Assembly: GCA_016508695.1 (NCBI GenBank)
Contig: VNKQ01000010.1
Span: 1,364,001-1,428,000, forward strand
DNA length: 64,000 nt
Reading direction: 5' to 3'
From: Hyphodiscus hymeniophilus
Taxonomy: Eukaryota; Ascomycota; Leotiomycetes; Helotiales; Hyphodiscaceae
Shown here piece after piece: positions 1 to 10,578 of the stretch (position 1 is its first letter; the number at the start of each line of letters is the position of its first letter). Below the pieces are notes generated by a model. That model made no database searches and was not told the origin of the DNA. It saw nothing but the letters and a program-made list of their open reading frames with translations. Made by a program: the position numbers and the translations under genes.

Positions 1-1075
1 TAGCCTTCGATTTTATAGTCAAATTACTATTATTTAAGGGACTAATAATAAACGTTATTTACGACTTTATTTGGGTAGTTATTAATTAATTAACTAAGTA
101 TAAACACTTTATACTATATAAAGAAAGAAGTAATATAATAAAACTTATATATATATTTATTAAAATAGTTATTAGCTAATATAGTTTACTAGACGAAATT
201 ACATTAGATAGAAATAAGTTATTTACCTTTAAGTTCTAGTTATTACTAATAGTATAGCTAAGAGCAAACTATAAACTATTTATAGTATTTTACTTATAAA
301 TAAACAGACAAATAAAAAGACTAAACTAAACGTTAGAATAATACTTAAAAAGTTATATTAACTATAACTAAGACAATTAGGTAAAACTCTTACTAGTAAT
401 AAAATTTATATATAATAATACTAAAAGCGAGCCTATTAAAATATTACTATTCTTTGCGAACTATAAATACTAGCTAGAAGTGTATTAATAGCCGAGGAAG
501 GATAAATAAATAGCCTAGTATACCCTTATAATAGCTAACTACTTATAAAGACTTTATAAGTAATTAGCTAAAGATATTTAGTTCGTCGGGTTAAGAATAA
601 TAACTTATATAAATAAAAAGTAAAGTATAAAGCCTACGCTTAAAGAGGGAGATAAAGTCTATCTCTTACAAAAAAATATTAAAACAAAACGACTTAGTAT
701 AAAACTTAACTTTAAGAAGTTAAGACTATTCGAAATTCTAGAGAAAATTAAAGTAGTTAATTATCGACTAAAACTATTAAAAAAGTCCCGACTATACCTT
801 ATATTTTACGTCTCCCTATTAGAGCTAGTAAAAGAACTTATAGCTATAGTTATAAATATAGAAATCTAACTAGAAAACGACCTAAATATATATAAAGTCG
901 AAGAAATAAAAGGTATTAGACGAAATAAGAATTAATAAGAATATCTTATTAAGTAAAAAGAGTATAGCGATATAGATAATATATAAGAACTTATAGAAAA
1001 CCTTAATTGTCTAAATCTCTTAAAATAGTTTTATTAAGAACAAAGGTATCTAATATAAGGTCGTCTTAAATGCCC
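1..1075 (+). mobile_element. Ty3/gypsy integrase and chromodomain relic, RIP-degraded
   Basis: Read in the + direction with many stop codons ignored, this AT-saturated stretch keeps the order of a chromovirus pol C-terminus. The integrase core comes first (remnant like DFIVKL then KYKHFIPYKES). Next is the segment after the catalytic core around 300-500 (QTNK...KLN, then YNNTKSEPIKILLFFANYKY). The GDKVYLLQKNIKTKR and LNFKKLRLFEILEKI region follows around 650-760. A chromodomain lies around 890-1050 (VEEIKGIRRN, EYLIK-KEYSDIDNI-ELIENLNCLNLLK). C-to-T and G-to-A type changes have turned Trp, Gln and Arg codons into stops. The element starts before the window, so gag, protease and reverse transcriptase are not seen. 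It cannot be functional. Confidence 0.88.
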
Positions 1076-1514
1076 TAGTCGGAATCTACTAAACCTAGAG
1101 ACACGTTTAGTAAAAAGAAGTCTAGCTTAAAGGTAAGGAACTAAGGGATCGAGGAAAAAGTAGGGTTTTCTTAACTTGGGATAACTTTAGGACGAGGCTT
1201 ATAAAAGAACCGATAAACCCTCTTAAGAGGTTTATAATAACTAAAAGAGTTATAAGAAGACTTTCCTTAAATATACTCGGAATAGCGCAAAAACGCAGCT
1301 AAGTTAAGAAGATATATATAATAATATAATTAATAACGGGAATAAGAAATAGCGAGACGGTTTAATTTCTCAATTCGCATTACGAGTATAATACGCTCTT
1401 TTAATTTCTTATAATATATAAAAGGTATATTAAGTAATAAGGAAGGAAGAAGAAGAATAACTAGTAAAGGAATATTCCTTATAGGTATTTAGTACAAGAG
1501 ACTATATTAGCTAA

Positions 1515-1925
1515 AAGGGGGATAGTATTACAAAGTATATAATAGCTTATAATCTAAGGCTCGATAACTAGGTGATAAAAAAACTATAAGTAGAGATTAT
1601 AGGAGTAGAGAGCTACTTTATATTATATAATAGAGTCTTATAAGTAAAGAGTCCTAAACTATTTGTAAACTCTTATTATAGGGGACTCTAGACTCTTTAA
1701 GATAAGGACTCTAAACTCCCTAGCTTAGGACTCTAGGGTAGCGAAAGTTTTATATAAGTAATAGTATTTCCTTAGTAAATAAAAGCTTCGTGCTTAACTC
1801 AAATATAATATCTTTATATTATACTTAGTAACTATAAAGGTTATACTTACCTTAACTATAATAGCTTCCCTAACTACCTAACCCAACCTAATTACTCTAT
1901 AAGACTAATACTAGGTAGCGAGGTT
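1515..1925 (+). repeat. LTR-like block of the gypsy relic
   Basis: A purine-rich tract (aaaaggggga, about 1513-1522) follows the pol relic and may be the polypurine tract. A noncoding block comes next. Its segment about 1765-1890 (containing aagcttcgtgcttaactcaa and cttagtaactataaagg) is clearly similar to the reverse complement of 31700-31862, so it is a dispersed repeat. The exact TG/CA ends were not resolved because of RIP-like mutation. Confidence 0.55.
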
Positions 1926-3684
1926 TGTTATATATATCTTGAATTATAAGGTTTAATACGTAAGCTATATACGCTATATCTCTATTAAAAGGAGTTCCGT
2001 TTAAGTTATAATACTTAGAGAACTCTTCTATAAGGGTATCGTTTAAAGAAGCGTTATCTCTAGTAATACTATTATATTAAAATTAATTAGTAAATAATTT
2101 ATTAATTAACTAAAAGAAAATAACTAACCTAATAATATTATACTTTATATTAAACCCTTTAAGGACTTCTAAGAGTACTAAGTTTATATATTTACCGGAA
2201 TATACGTCCTTAAGGTCTTTTATTCCTAATAATAAAGATTTAAATTTAAAATCTTTATTAATATAATAGCTAAAGTTTTAATTAATAAATATTAAATATA
2301 TATAATTATTAAAGTACTTATATAGTAATACTAAGATAATCGTCTTGATTTATAGCGGTCCAAGCATCTAAAGTAAGGGAAAAGATTTCTTTACTTTCTT
2401 TTTGTATTAATAAGTCGGATTTAAATTGATTTAATCTTAAATTAAAATTTAAATTAAGTTCGTCTATAAGAATCTTTCAATATAAAGGAGGTACTTAATT
2501 ATATAAGCAATAAGTATTATATGAAAATAAAACTTAAGGTATACTTACTCGTTTAAGTAAAGTAAAAGGTCTCGAAAGATTTAACTAGTAATAGAATTAG
2601 AAGAAATATTATTGGAAATAATAAATTCTAATAATGAATTCTTAAACTTTATTATATTAAAACCTTTGCTTTTACTAGTGTTAAAGGGTTTATTAAGTAT
2701 AGAAATAATAGAAGTTTAACTAGAGCCTTTAATATCGCCTAAAAAAATAATTAATAAATATTTAAAATATTTAAAATTAATAATTAATAAAGAAAGATAT
2801 ACTTACTAGGTTCTAAATTATTATCTATAGACTTTAGGTCTATAAAAGGATACTTTACTCTAATATAAGTTCTATAGTTACTAGTAGATTTATTTATAGG
2901 TTAGTTTTCCTACTTAAATCTATAAAAAGAATTAGTAAGAATATATTAATAAATAAGTAAATATAAACTTACTTATAACCTTAAACTAAATACTTAACTA
3001 TACAAGTCCTAGGCTATTCAAGGTCTTTATTTGGTAGGTTTAACTCCTTTATTAAGTATTTAAACTTAAAAAGCTTAGCTTGATCTTCTAAAGGAGGTAA
3101 CTCAAAATCAAGTTGATTTTGCTTAAAATTAAGGGAGGTAAAAGTGTTTTGTTAAGATATATTAATAATATAACTTATAAAGACCTATTTAGTTAAAAAA
3201 GTTAGTAGATATAACTATTAGTTATTTTGTAATATAACTTTAAAGTATTAGATATTTTGAAAATCTCGAGGTAAATAAACGTTTATATAAAGAATTAATT
3301 AATTCTAAAGGATTTTACTATATTCCTTCTATTATAAATAATCTATTAATTTCGAAGACCTCAGATCTAAAAGGAATTAATTTATAATAATTTATAAGTA
3401 TTTATAATAATAATTATAAATTAAGTAGCAAAAAGAATATTCTTAATCCTTCTCTTGACTAAGCGAGCTTAGCCTTTTTGTAATAGGCTTAGATTAGCCA
3501 CTAAGCTCGCTAAGTACGACTAGCTAAGCTCTAATAGGCTTAGCTTAATCACGTGACTAAAAATTATAAATATTTAAGAATAATTATAATTTTACTTGAT
3601 TTGATTTGATTTATAAATAATCTCTCTTGATTTGATTTGATTAGAACCTTAAAATCAAATCAAATCAAATCATTTCTAATACTG
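1926..3684 (-). mobile_element. hAT-family transposase relic, RIP-degraded
   Basis: On the - strand the region 2405-2318 reads FSLTLDAWTAINQDDYLSIT, the hallmark beta-strand/LDAWT block of fungal hAT transposases. Further along (about 2270-1930) come DFKFKSLLLGIKDLKD, then RDNASLNDTLIEEF, then LNGTPFNRDIAYIAYVLNLI, all in hAT order. Stops interrupt every frame. The C-terminal dimerisation domain is missing: the reading runs into the LTR-like block near 1925, so the element appears broken by or joined to the retroelement. The distal end is at 3684, where composition switches abruptly to normal host DNA. The relic cannot encode an active transposase. Confidence 0.78.
3596..3684. repeat. hAT terminal and subterminal repeats (TTGATTTGATTT motif)
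   Basis: Two direct blocks of ttgatttgatttgatt and one inverted block (aatcaaatcaaatcaaat) crowd the last 90 bases. Read inward from the border on the - strand, the end is CAGTATTAGAAATG. The CAG start and short subterminal repeats fit a hAT terminus. The 8 bases just outside (gctatcaa, 3685-3692) could be the target-site duplication, but the partner end was not found. Confidence 0.5.
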
Positions 3685-3804
3685 GCTATCAATTACACCA
3701 TACCAGAGCATGCCAACGGCATGATCGGACATGCGCAAACCATGATTGACAGAGTTGGCGTGCATGTCGATGACATTTATGCTGCCTGGGGTAGGGTCAA
3801 ATAG
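3685..3804 (+). pseudogene. Cut-off 3' end of a host gene at the transposon border (unknown family)
   Basis: Immediately outside the transposon border a 40-codon open frame runs to a TAG at 3802-3804. It reads AINYTIPEHANGMIGHAQTM and then IDRVGVHVDDIYAAWGRVK. Composition is balanced and the residues look like a genuine protein C-terminus, with no start codon. I do not recognise the family. It may be the last exon of a gene severed by the insertion, or a chance open stretch. Confidence 0.3.
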
Positions 3805-4355
3805 TGCCGCGCTGGCAATGACTTGGGGTGTGACTCTCAAAGTCATTCTGATGACCGCCGAAACTTTGTTGCTTACTGTTTAAAAGATCAGCAAGCACTA
3901 CACCAAGTCTCATCCAGCAAGTGCTTAAATGAGCCAATAAGGAGAGGTGGTAGTTGCAGAGAATGGAAGATGTCGCAAGAAGAGAACGCAATTGGCGAAG
4001 GAGGGTTCTGCCTGTCAAGGCTTAATTCACCAAAATTGATTGAATATTTTTGCAAAGTAGAAGGTGAAAAGAAAAAAAAGATTCTAGGAAACCCTTTCAT
4101 ATCTTCGCAGCCCCGCTTTGCTGGTTCACGCTTCTATGTCGTCGCATGACCTTTCAGTGAATAGAGCTGTAAAGTGAATCTATCGCAAACATGTGACTCG
4201 TTATTTCAAAATCTAGGAGCTTCCCGAATAGGTTCTCGTAGACGATGTACATGTTCTCGGGACCCAGGGATATTGGAAACATCTAGCTTGACATCCTGAC
4301 TCAGGGCCAAGAGCCGCGAAGGGTCCAGATCGTACCCTTTGCACCATAGCGCTGT
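3805..4355. other. Intergenic, no supported gene
   Basis: Overlapping short open frames occur on both strands (for example 3823-4149), but none has family motifs or plausible splice structure. The 3' flank of the gene ending at 4356 lies here. Confidence 0.5.
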
Positions 4356-6275
4356 TCACCGAATCACATAGAACCCATTAATCACAGTTGCTTTATCTCG
4401 CCCTGCGTCGCCTGGCACTCGCACACCAGCTTTGTGAAAAGCCACCTTATCGATCTGGTTTCGAGCTGCCATTCTTGTATCTGCATACTGTTCGCTCAAC
4501 GTCTCCATCCTCCCGATATTCTCCCTTCGAGCCAGTTCTCTCTCAGTGAAGTCTGCCGCCCATGAAGGGTGGTCCAGGACACCTTGCACCGTTGAAATAT
4601 CGTTCAATTTAGCTAGCATTGAAGCTTCAGTGGCTGCTTCTTCGCCCGCGTGAAGACCCTTTTCCAAATGCATGCGTTGAGTGGGTTCATCCGGTCTCAT
4701 AAATCCCAAAAGTTGAACCTCGAATTGCTCGAACTGACTTATCGATTCATCCTCAGACTCTGAGATTATATGAAGAGCGAATTTTTTTCGATTGGCTTGT
4801 TCGATGCTGACTCGCGCCAGCTGGGAGATATCTGTCAGAGTTGCGGAAAACATAGCTTGGACCCAAGTTATTTCAGAATTTGGAGACTTGGTCTGGCCCG
4901 TCTGGTTCACAACTTGTCTCGCCCATCCAAGATAGCATCCTTGAATTTTGAGTAACATATGTGCTGGTATGCTCACTGTAATTTTCGAGAGATTTAATTC
5001 CGAATCATGTACCACACTCTTGGACCTTGCAATGAAATTGATAGGGTACGGACGTTTGGGGCCTTCTTCTAGAGATACCTCTTCTGCCTCAGCAATCTCA
5101 AGCGACTCTTTTAGAGACCTCTCATAACTGTCTTCTGCATTCCCGGTTACTTTTTTAAGTTTCTCTTGTACTCCGGTGACCTCGCATGTCACAGAAGTAG
5201 CCTTTCGGGTCCAGAAGGACGGCATATACTGTTGGACTTGACTCTGAAGCGGAGACAGGGCGATGGATGCGGCTGTTCCTGCAGTAATTCTCCCGTACGT
5301 TGCCAAAGCCATGGCTCCCAACTCAAGTGGTAACGTGCCTAGGCTGGCGCCTCGAACAGAACTGGGGCTCATTGAAGCTGAGAGAATACGGAATGCTGGA
5401 CTGGTGCAGAGGATCTTATTCTTATCGGCCGTGGAAAGCACAAGTTGGAAGTATCCGTCACCAGCTTCCAAGGGAATGCGGACAATAACCGTCTCGCGGA
5501 GTTGATGACGATCTCGGATCTTTGCTGGAGCGTTCTTCCGAAATTTTTGGAAATCTCGCTGCCATGCCCGCTCATCCGCAGGAATCAGCTGCACTAATCC
5601 CACAGAAACGGTCGGAGTGACATTTAGCCAATTACCATTTCTTCCAATGAAAGCTTTGGCACGCATGCCAGTTTTCCCCGTCCAGCCTTTACTCTGTAAC
5701 CATAAAGTGCGATCCAAAGGAAGAGGCTCATCCGAGAAAATTGATATGGCAAGCGAAGTTCTACTGCCTTGATAGAATACCAAGCCGTGTGAATGGCGGA
5801 GAATCGTAAAATGCTTCGTGCTCTCGTAACGTCGTGAAACGATGCCTCCTGCCAGGTGGCGAACTTCCTCATATGCTTTCTTCATTTGCAATGAAGCGGA
5901 TGGTTTGGAGGAGGTCAAATCAGTTGAGGTAGTAGATGTTGCGGAGAGAATTAGGGGAGAGGAGTCAGTCTTATAATCCTCCTGGTCAAAACCCTTCGAT
6001 AAAGATGCTGTATCTATGCCCGTTTCTATTCCAGTAGGCAGTGAAGGCTTGCTGGTAGTTTTCGAGGTCTCCAACGAGAGACCAGGACGGGGTGGCAGTG
6101 GTGGCGACGCCTCTGTAGACTTGGTACATGATGGAGCTCTTAGAACGGCATTATGAGTATGGCTCTGAGCAGCCACTGATTTCCGATTTATCTGGTGTTT
6201 TTTGAGATCATCTCCACGTTGGGACGATGGGGTTGGCGTGTCATTGTACGCTGGTAATGCTTGGAATGAAGCCAT
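4356..6275 (-). CDS. Conserved ascomycete protein with degenerate riboflavin-kinase-like C-terminus
   Basis: A single 639-residue exon starts at ATG 6275. The first 130 residues are low complexity (Ser/Thr/Pro). About residues 130-300 form a conserved-looking globular block (RHLAGG, HFTILRHSHGLVFYQG, SKGWTGKTGMRAKAF, GNWLNVTPTVSVG). From about residue 425 the order PYPINFIA...LLKIQGCYLGWAR...FEVQLLGFMRPDEP...ASMLAKLNDI resembles riboflavin kinase, which has a PYPI start, a YYGWARV strand and an LGFIRPE strand. The ATP/flavin loop GRGSKELGIPTAN of true flavokinases is not present, so kinase activity is doubtful. I have a weak recollection of fungal homologues annotated as LipA/NB-ARC domain proteins, which the sequence does not explain. 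It is divergent from APT1, with a 269 bp shared upstream region. Confidence 0.85.
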   Translation of the reverse strand: MASFQALPAYNDTPTPSSQRGDDLKKHQINRKSVAAQSHTHNAVLRAPSCTKSTEASPPLPPRPGLSLETSKTTSKPSLPTGIETGIDTASLSKGFDQEDYKTDSSPLILSATSTTSTDLTSSKPSASLQMKKAYEEVRHLAGGIVSRRYESTKHFTILRHSHGLVFYQGSRTSLAISIFSDEPLPLDRTLWLQSKGWTGKTGMRAKAFIGRNGNWLNVTPTVSVGLVQLIPADERAWQRDFQKFRKNAPAKIRDRHQLRETVIVRIPLEAGDGYFQLVLSTADKNKILCTSPAFRILSASMSPSSVRGASLGTLPLELGAMALATYGRITAGTAASIALSPLQSQVQQYMPSFWTRKATSVTCEVTGVQEKLKKVTGNAEDSYERSLKESLEIAEAEEVSLEEGPKRPYPINFIARSKSVVHDSELNLSKITVSIPAHMLLKIQGCYLGWARQVVNQTGQTKSPNSEITWVQAMFSATLTDISQLARVSIEQANRKKFALHIISESEDESISQFEQFEVQLLGFMRPDEPTQRMHLEKGLHAGEEAATEASMLAKLNDISTVQGVLDHPSWAADFTERELARRENIGRMETLSEQYADTRMAARNQIDKVAFHKAGVRVPGDAGRDKATVINGFYVIR

Positions 6276-6544
6276 GTAAGATGGATGTCATTCATCTCTA
6301 GTGAGCTAATTTGATGACATTTAGATTTTGACGCATTTGATAGTTCTATGCAGGTGTAGAAGTGGTCTGAAGTCAAGCGGGTTGAAGGATGTTGAAGATC
6401 AGGCACGAAAATCGGGCACTGAGGCATGCAGGCACTCAGGTGCGCCCCCATTCTTCCGTGACTCGAATCCTCAATTGCCCGCGCTCCAACGTTCGAAACA
6501 GAAAACCAAACACAAGCCGAGCGAATTCAATTGGATCAGTCGAT
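6276..6544. promoter_or_regulatory. Shared divergent promoter region
   Basis: 269 bp separate two ATGs pointing away from each other (6275 on -, 6545 on +). No strong TATA box was picked out. The bidirectional role is inferred from layout alone. Confidence 0.45.
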
Positions 6545-7176
6545 ATGGCTGACGCTAAATTAATACTCTCAAAAATTAAGATGTATGTTGATCATCCAAT
6601 ACCGGTAAGACTCCGTCCGAAGCATCAGCGAAATAATGCTTACGATACCAGGGTCAGTTGTTCGCAGATATCTTTCCGATATTTCGGGATCCTATAGCCA
6701 CGGAGGCGTTAGTCTCAAATCTGGTCTCTCACATATCCTTAAAACACGATCTATCAAAGCTATCTAGCCTGGTCTGTCTCGAATCTCGTGGTTTCTTCTT
6801 CGCGCCCTTAATTGCCGCCCGCCTCGGTCTACCTTGTATACCTATCCGGAAGGGAGGGAAATTGCCGGGCAAAAAGATCCAGGTTTCTTATCAGAAAGAA
6901 TATGGACCGGACCTATTCGAGATGAAGACGGACGCATTTGAGGGAGTGACGACGGAGGGAAAAAAAGTCGTTTTGGTGGACGATCTCCTTGGTCATGGCG
7001 GATCGATCCTTGCCGCAAAACAGCTTGTGGAAAAGCTTGGTATGGAAGTCGCTGAGTGTGTGTTCATTTTCGATGTCCCAATGTACTATCCAACGTGTCA
7101 GGAGAAATTGGGCGATTTACCTAGGTACGCAATGTGCCAGTTGACGGACGATAGCTTAGATGATTTTGCGAAGTGA
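6545..7176 (+). CDS. APT1: Adenine phosphoribosyltransferase
   Basis: It converts adenine plus PRPP to AMP in purine salvage, in the cytosol. Two exons: 6545-6604 and 6652-7176, with a 47 bp intron (gtaaga...ccag), giving 194 residues, close to the usual 180-210. Motifs: QLFADIFPIFRDP, CLESRGFFFAPLIAARLG, PIRKGGKLPG, and the PRPP loop VVLVDDLLGHGGSILAAKQL. The join gives HPIP-GQLFADI, a little shorter than the common FPxKGIxFxD element. The first ATG in frame gives the short helical N-terminus typical of the family. Confidence 0.93.
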
Positions 7177-7467
7177 TGTATGGCAAATTCTGATATGAAT
7201 TGAACCCCTTGTGATACTCTGCTGGAACCCGGGGTAGTACGGTCCCTGCTGATTATTTCATTTCACAATCACCCTGCTGTTGATATTTGGACAGTTAGCC
7301 AGCTTCCATTATCATACGACTTCTCAGAGCTATTCCATATGGAACGTTTGTGACAAGTCGAGATGAGTCAAAAGTTCACAGCCGAAACGAAGTGGCCCCT
7401 AAGGACTGGCAAGCCGTACAATGGACCAATGACACTGATTGAATTTCTCTCTGAGCGAGATATCCAA

Positions 7468-9568
7468 CTATCTAACATCCAAACCCATTGCCAGTCTAGT
7501 TACCATAGGCCATACTATGTGACAATGAAAAAACCACACTCCTATATTATCTGCACGGATCCTCAGAATCACATATCCGTGTTTTGGAATGTAAATTGTG
7601 TCTTTCAGTGGAGGGTTTTCTAGGTTTGGTCTCGGGTAGAGAAGTGGTTCAGATAAAGAGGAAAATTGTGAGGGAGGATCAAAGGGATTGTAAGGTTTGA
7701 TATCTGCGCGAGGAAATTCGTGGCGGGTGAGGACGTAGAAATCGTGCCCGTGCTAGGGACATTGAGTTAGATGATATAGGAAGGGGAAAAGGAGGCACAA
7801 ACCAAGTGAAACGGATGTCCCTGGTCATCGAAGTTATTAACAACAATGTCTACCCAGTCTTCTGTTGCTTTGACTGTGGGCATGAATTGGTGATTATCCC
7901 ACTGCTCTCTTGGGACATATAGCAGTGGCTCGACTTGTGGGATCCAATTCGTTTGATTCATATAGCCTATCGTGACTTGATCGTCGTGGGCCGGCATTTC
8001 AATATGGGTATACACTAATATGGTTTGGCCCGCAGATTCTGGCATTGGTCCTATCGCCTTCTTACCGATAGCAGTGGAAAGATCAAAAGTCGACACTGCA
8101 TCATCAAAGCGTTTCCAATGAGTTTTGGGTCGCCGGTGTTGGGCGGACGGAGCTATTACCCGGTGTCCAGCTTGTTTCTTCGGCTGCTCAATAGCGAATG
8201 TCTGGATTGCAGTGAAAACTTGTTCCGGGCAGTGAAAGTTTCTGGAATATTGTTAGTGTGTACCTTGAGAGTAAGGACAACACACACTCCAAATCAAGCG
8301 CGATGGTCAGACTGTTCCCGGGACCGTCACTGATGATGTCCACCCTTTCGCCTGGGTATAGAATACCGACCGATTCTACCGAAGCTGAAGGTACAACGTC
8401 ATTCCCGCCGTCGATCTTTATGACTCGCATATTACCACTTTCTAGAGTGAGGTTGAATCCTGACATTGCACTGCAAATTATTAGTGATTGGAGGATGAAA
8501 CGAGAGCGACATCTTACCCAACGTTCACAACGCGCAGTCTCGTAGATCCTGGCGACATCTTCATACTTGGCCTTCGAACATCTTTGCACTCCACCAGATG
8601 GACCACCGTCGAGCAATTGAAAGATCCAAGTCCGTTAATAAGTAGCGAGTCTGGAACAGGCTATGAGAAGTCAGTATTACGAGAATGAACAACCTTGGAA
8701 ATCCCCTGACCTCGTTTTCGGAGTTCCTGGATTGAAGATAGCTTGCTTGCACATCGGCTGCTGAGCGGTGGTACCAATCTCCAACCAAAAGAAGCCGGTC
8801 ATCTTCATAGTCAAAGTTATCAGACTCAGAAAAGCCTTGTTCGAAGCGTCTGTGAATGACAAGGCCTCCATATAGACCGTCTGCCCGTTGAAGTTCTGAG
8901 TGGGAATGATACCTACGGCTTGTCAGTGAGGTGCGGAATGCACGGAGGACGGCAAGCTACCAGAATGTCCCTGCCTGCGTCTTAGAGATCTCAAACTTGT
9001 ATGTGAATTCTTCACCGGCAGGAATATCTTTCTGAGTAACTCCAACGACACCATCCATGTGATTTGCACCTGTACTTTTAGCAAGGCGAAGATATGAATT
9101 GTGATTCTTGATCTTTACCTTTCATATGTAGCCCATGCCAATGAATTGCAACCCCTTCTCCTTTTTTCAATTGATTTGACACAACGACGATAAGTTGGTC
9201 ACCTGTTCGCGCTTCAATAGTAGGACCCGGGAATTCACCTACCCAAGAAATTCAGTAATTTTGTATAATCCGACGACACTTTGCTCACCATTTATCAGAT
9301 ATACGGTCTTATTTACACCATCAGGGGCTCTTACACCCTCTGTGATGTTCCAGTGGTGAGTTAGAGATGTCGGAAGACGACGGATATGCTCTTTCGGGTG
9401 TAATTCGATTGCTAGTGCACGAACAGGTTTCGTATCCTCAAACGGAGCTTCAAATAGGGAGCTGAGATGTGTGCTGGAGAAGTTGCGGTATGTAAAGATG
9501 AATACTACAATGGCCGATAGGAAAAGGAAAAGATAGAATGCCGGTCCTCTTCGGCATATGCGCTTCAT
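7468..9568 (-). CDS. Membrane-anchored multicopper oxidase (laccase-like) with altered L4 copper motif
   Basis: Eight exons (- strand): 9568-9289, 9238-9119, 9069-8961, 8912-8711, 8660-8518, 8470-8288, 8241-7803, 7752-7468, giving 586 residues. An N-terminal hydrophobic segment (about residues 11-27) after KRICRRG suggests a type II signal anchor. Cupredoxin copper motifs: L1 HWHGLHM (126-132), L2 WYHSH (170-174), L3 HPFHLHGH (488-495), L4 HCHIVWP (568-574). Canonical L4 is HCHIxWH; the last His, a type-1 copper ligand, is Pro574 here, and the following Gly is Arg. The protein stops 16 residues after L4 with no C-terminal tail. Electron entry at type-1 copper should be impaired, while the trinuclear ligands are intact. 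Substrate unknown; ascomycete laccase or pigment oxidase is the nearest class. Confidence 0.9.
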
Positions 9569-10578
9569 GTCTAATGTATTTGTGTCACGTGGAGCGTTGG
9601 TCGTCGCAGCTGCACGCCTTGCCGAGCTGTCGGCTCATCCCACAGCGATATGCTCTTCGGTTCCCACAGTCAGTTCCTCCAACGTTAGTCCAATGACCTC
9701 GAAGTTCCGAGGTTCGCAATGCTTCCCAGTACGGCGACTCTGCGTCTTGGTCTGAAAGAGAGGTGAAAGACGATGCTGTGAGTCAAGCAAGGTAGTTGAA
9801 GTATCTATCTATCTAGGAGATTGCGACGACAGCTGCAAGCCTATTGTACGGGCCTCCCCTCCCGTTTTAGCCCTTGCCTTGGGCGAGGGGGCGAGATGAA
9901 GCCACCGGCTTGGCATTGGGCGCCCCTGAATTTGTTGACTTGCATCTGACTAGTGTCGAACGAGGTTACGACTTACAACCTTGTCTTGCTGTTTTTCAGG
10001 TTTTTGCTTCTATACACGCCGCACGTGGCGAGAGCACTCGATGGCGTGTGAGGGTCCTCAATCACCGTATTTGCGTTTGTTTAGGAAAAACTAAATCAGC
10101 ACCAAATAATGTGTTGACGCTCGCAAAAGGTATCCTATGGCCCGTGCATTACTCCTTGTTATATGTTGTTCAAACGTGCGTGACTTTCTCCCTTTTATTG
10201 GATCTCGCAGCCGCAGAATCAGATATATCAAACAGCAGAGGCTGTCCTCTTCCCACTTCTGCGTTTTGGAGGGACGATGAGAAATATCAACACCAGTGAT
10301 TGATTGACCAGTGTCTGTTCCTGAAACTTGTGCAAATCTCCCATGGGTATCAATATCTTCGATTGACCCAGAATAACCTTTATCAGTGCTTTTCCCTACC
10401 TCACATTTAATAAGAACTGTGACGATCGGGCTGATCACGTGTTGGGCCAGCTTAGGGGTCGCAGGGAGAGAATTCGTACTTCGTACCGTAGGGGTTTCAG
10501 CCTAAGCTCGGAGGTGTATATAAGCCCTCCCTCTGCCCACCTGTCGAGGGCATATTCTTTGATTTCTTCGTACTAGAT
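9569..10578. other. Intergenic, no supported gene
   Basis: This is the upstream region of the multicopper oxidase and the 3' flank of the next - strand gene. A 141-codon open frame at 9874-10299 starts at a non-ATG codon and has no recognisable motif. Confidence 0.5.

Noticed and set aside
3823..4149. 108-codon open frame on + beside the transposon border
   Set aside because: No motif, overlaps open frames on the other strand, and shows no continuation by splicing.
7363..7623. 86-codon + frame
   Set aside because: Antisense to the last exon of the multicopper oxidase, whose L4 motif is clearly coded on the - strand.
9874..10299. 141-codon + frame
   Set aside because: Starts at a non-ATG codon, has mixed low-complexity sequence, and no family is recognised.
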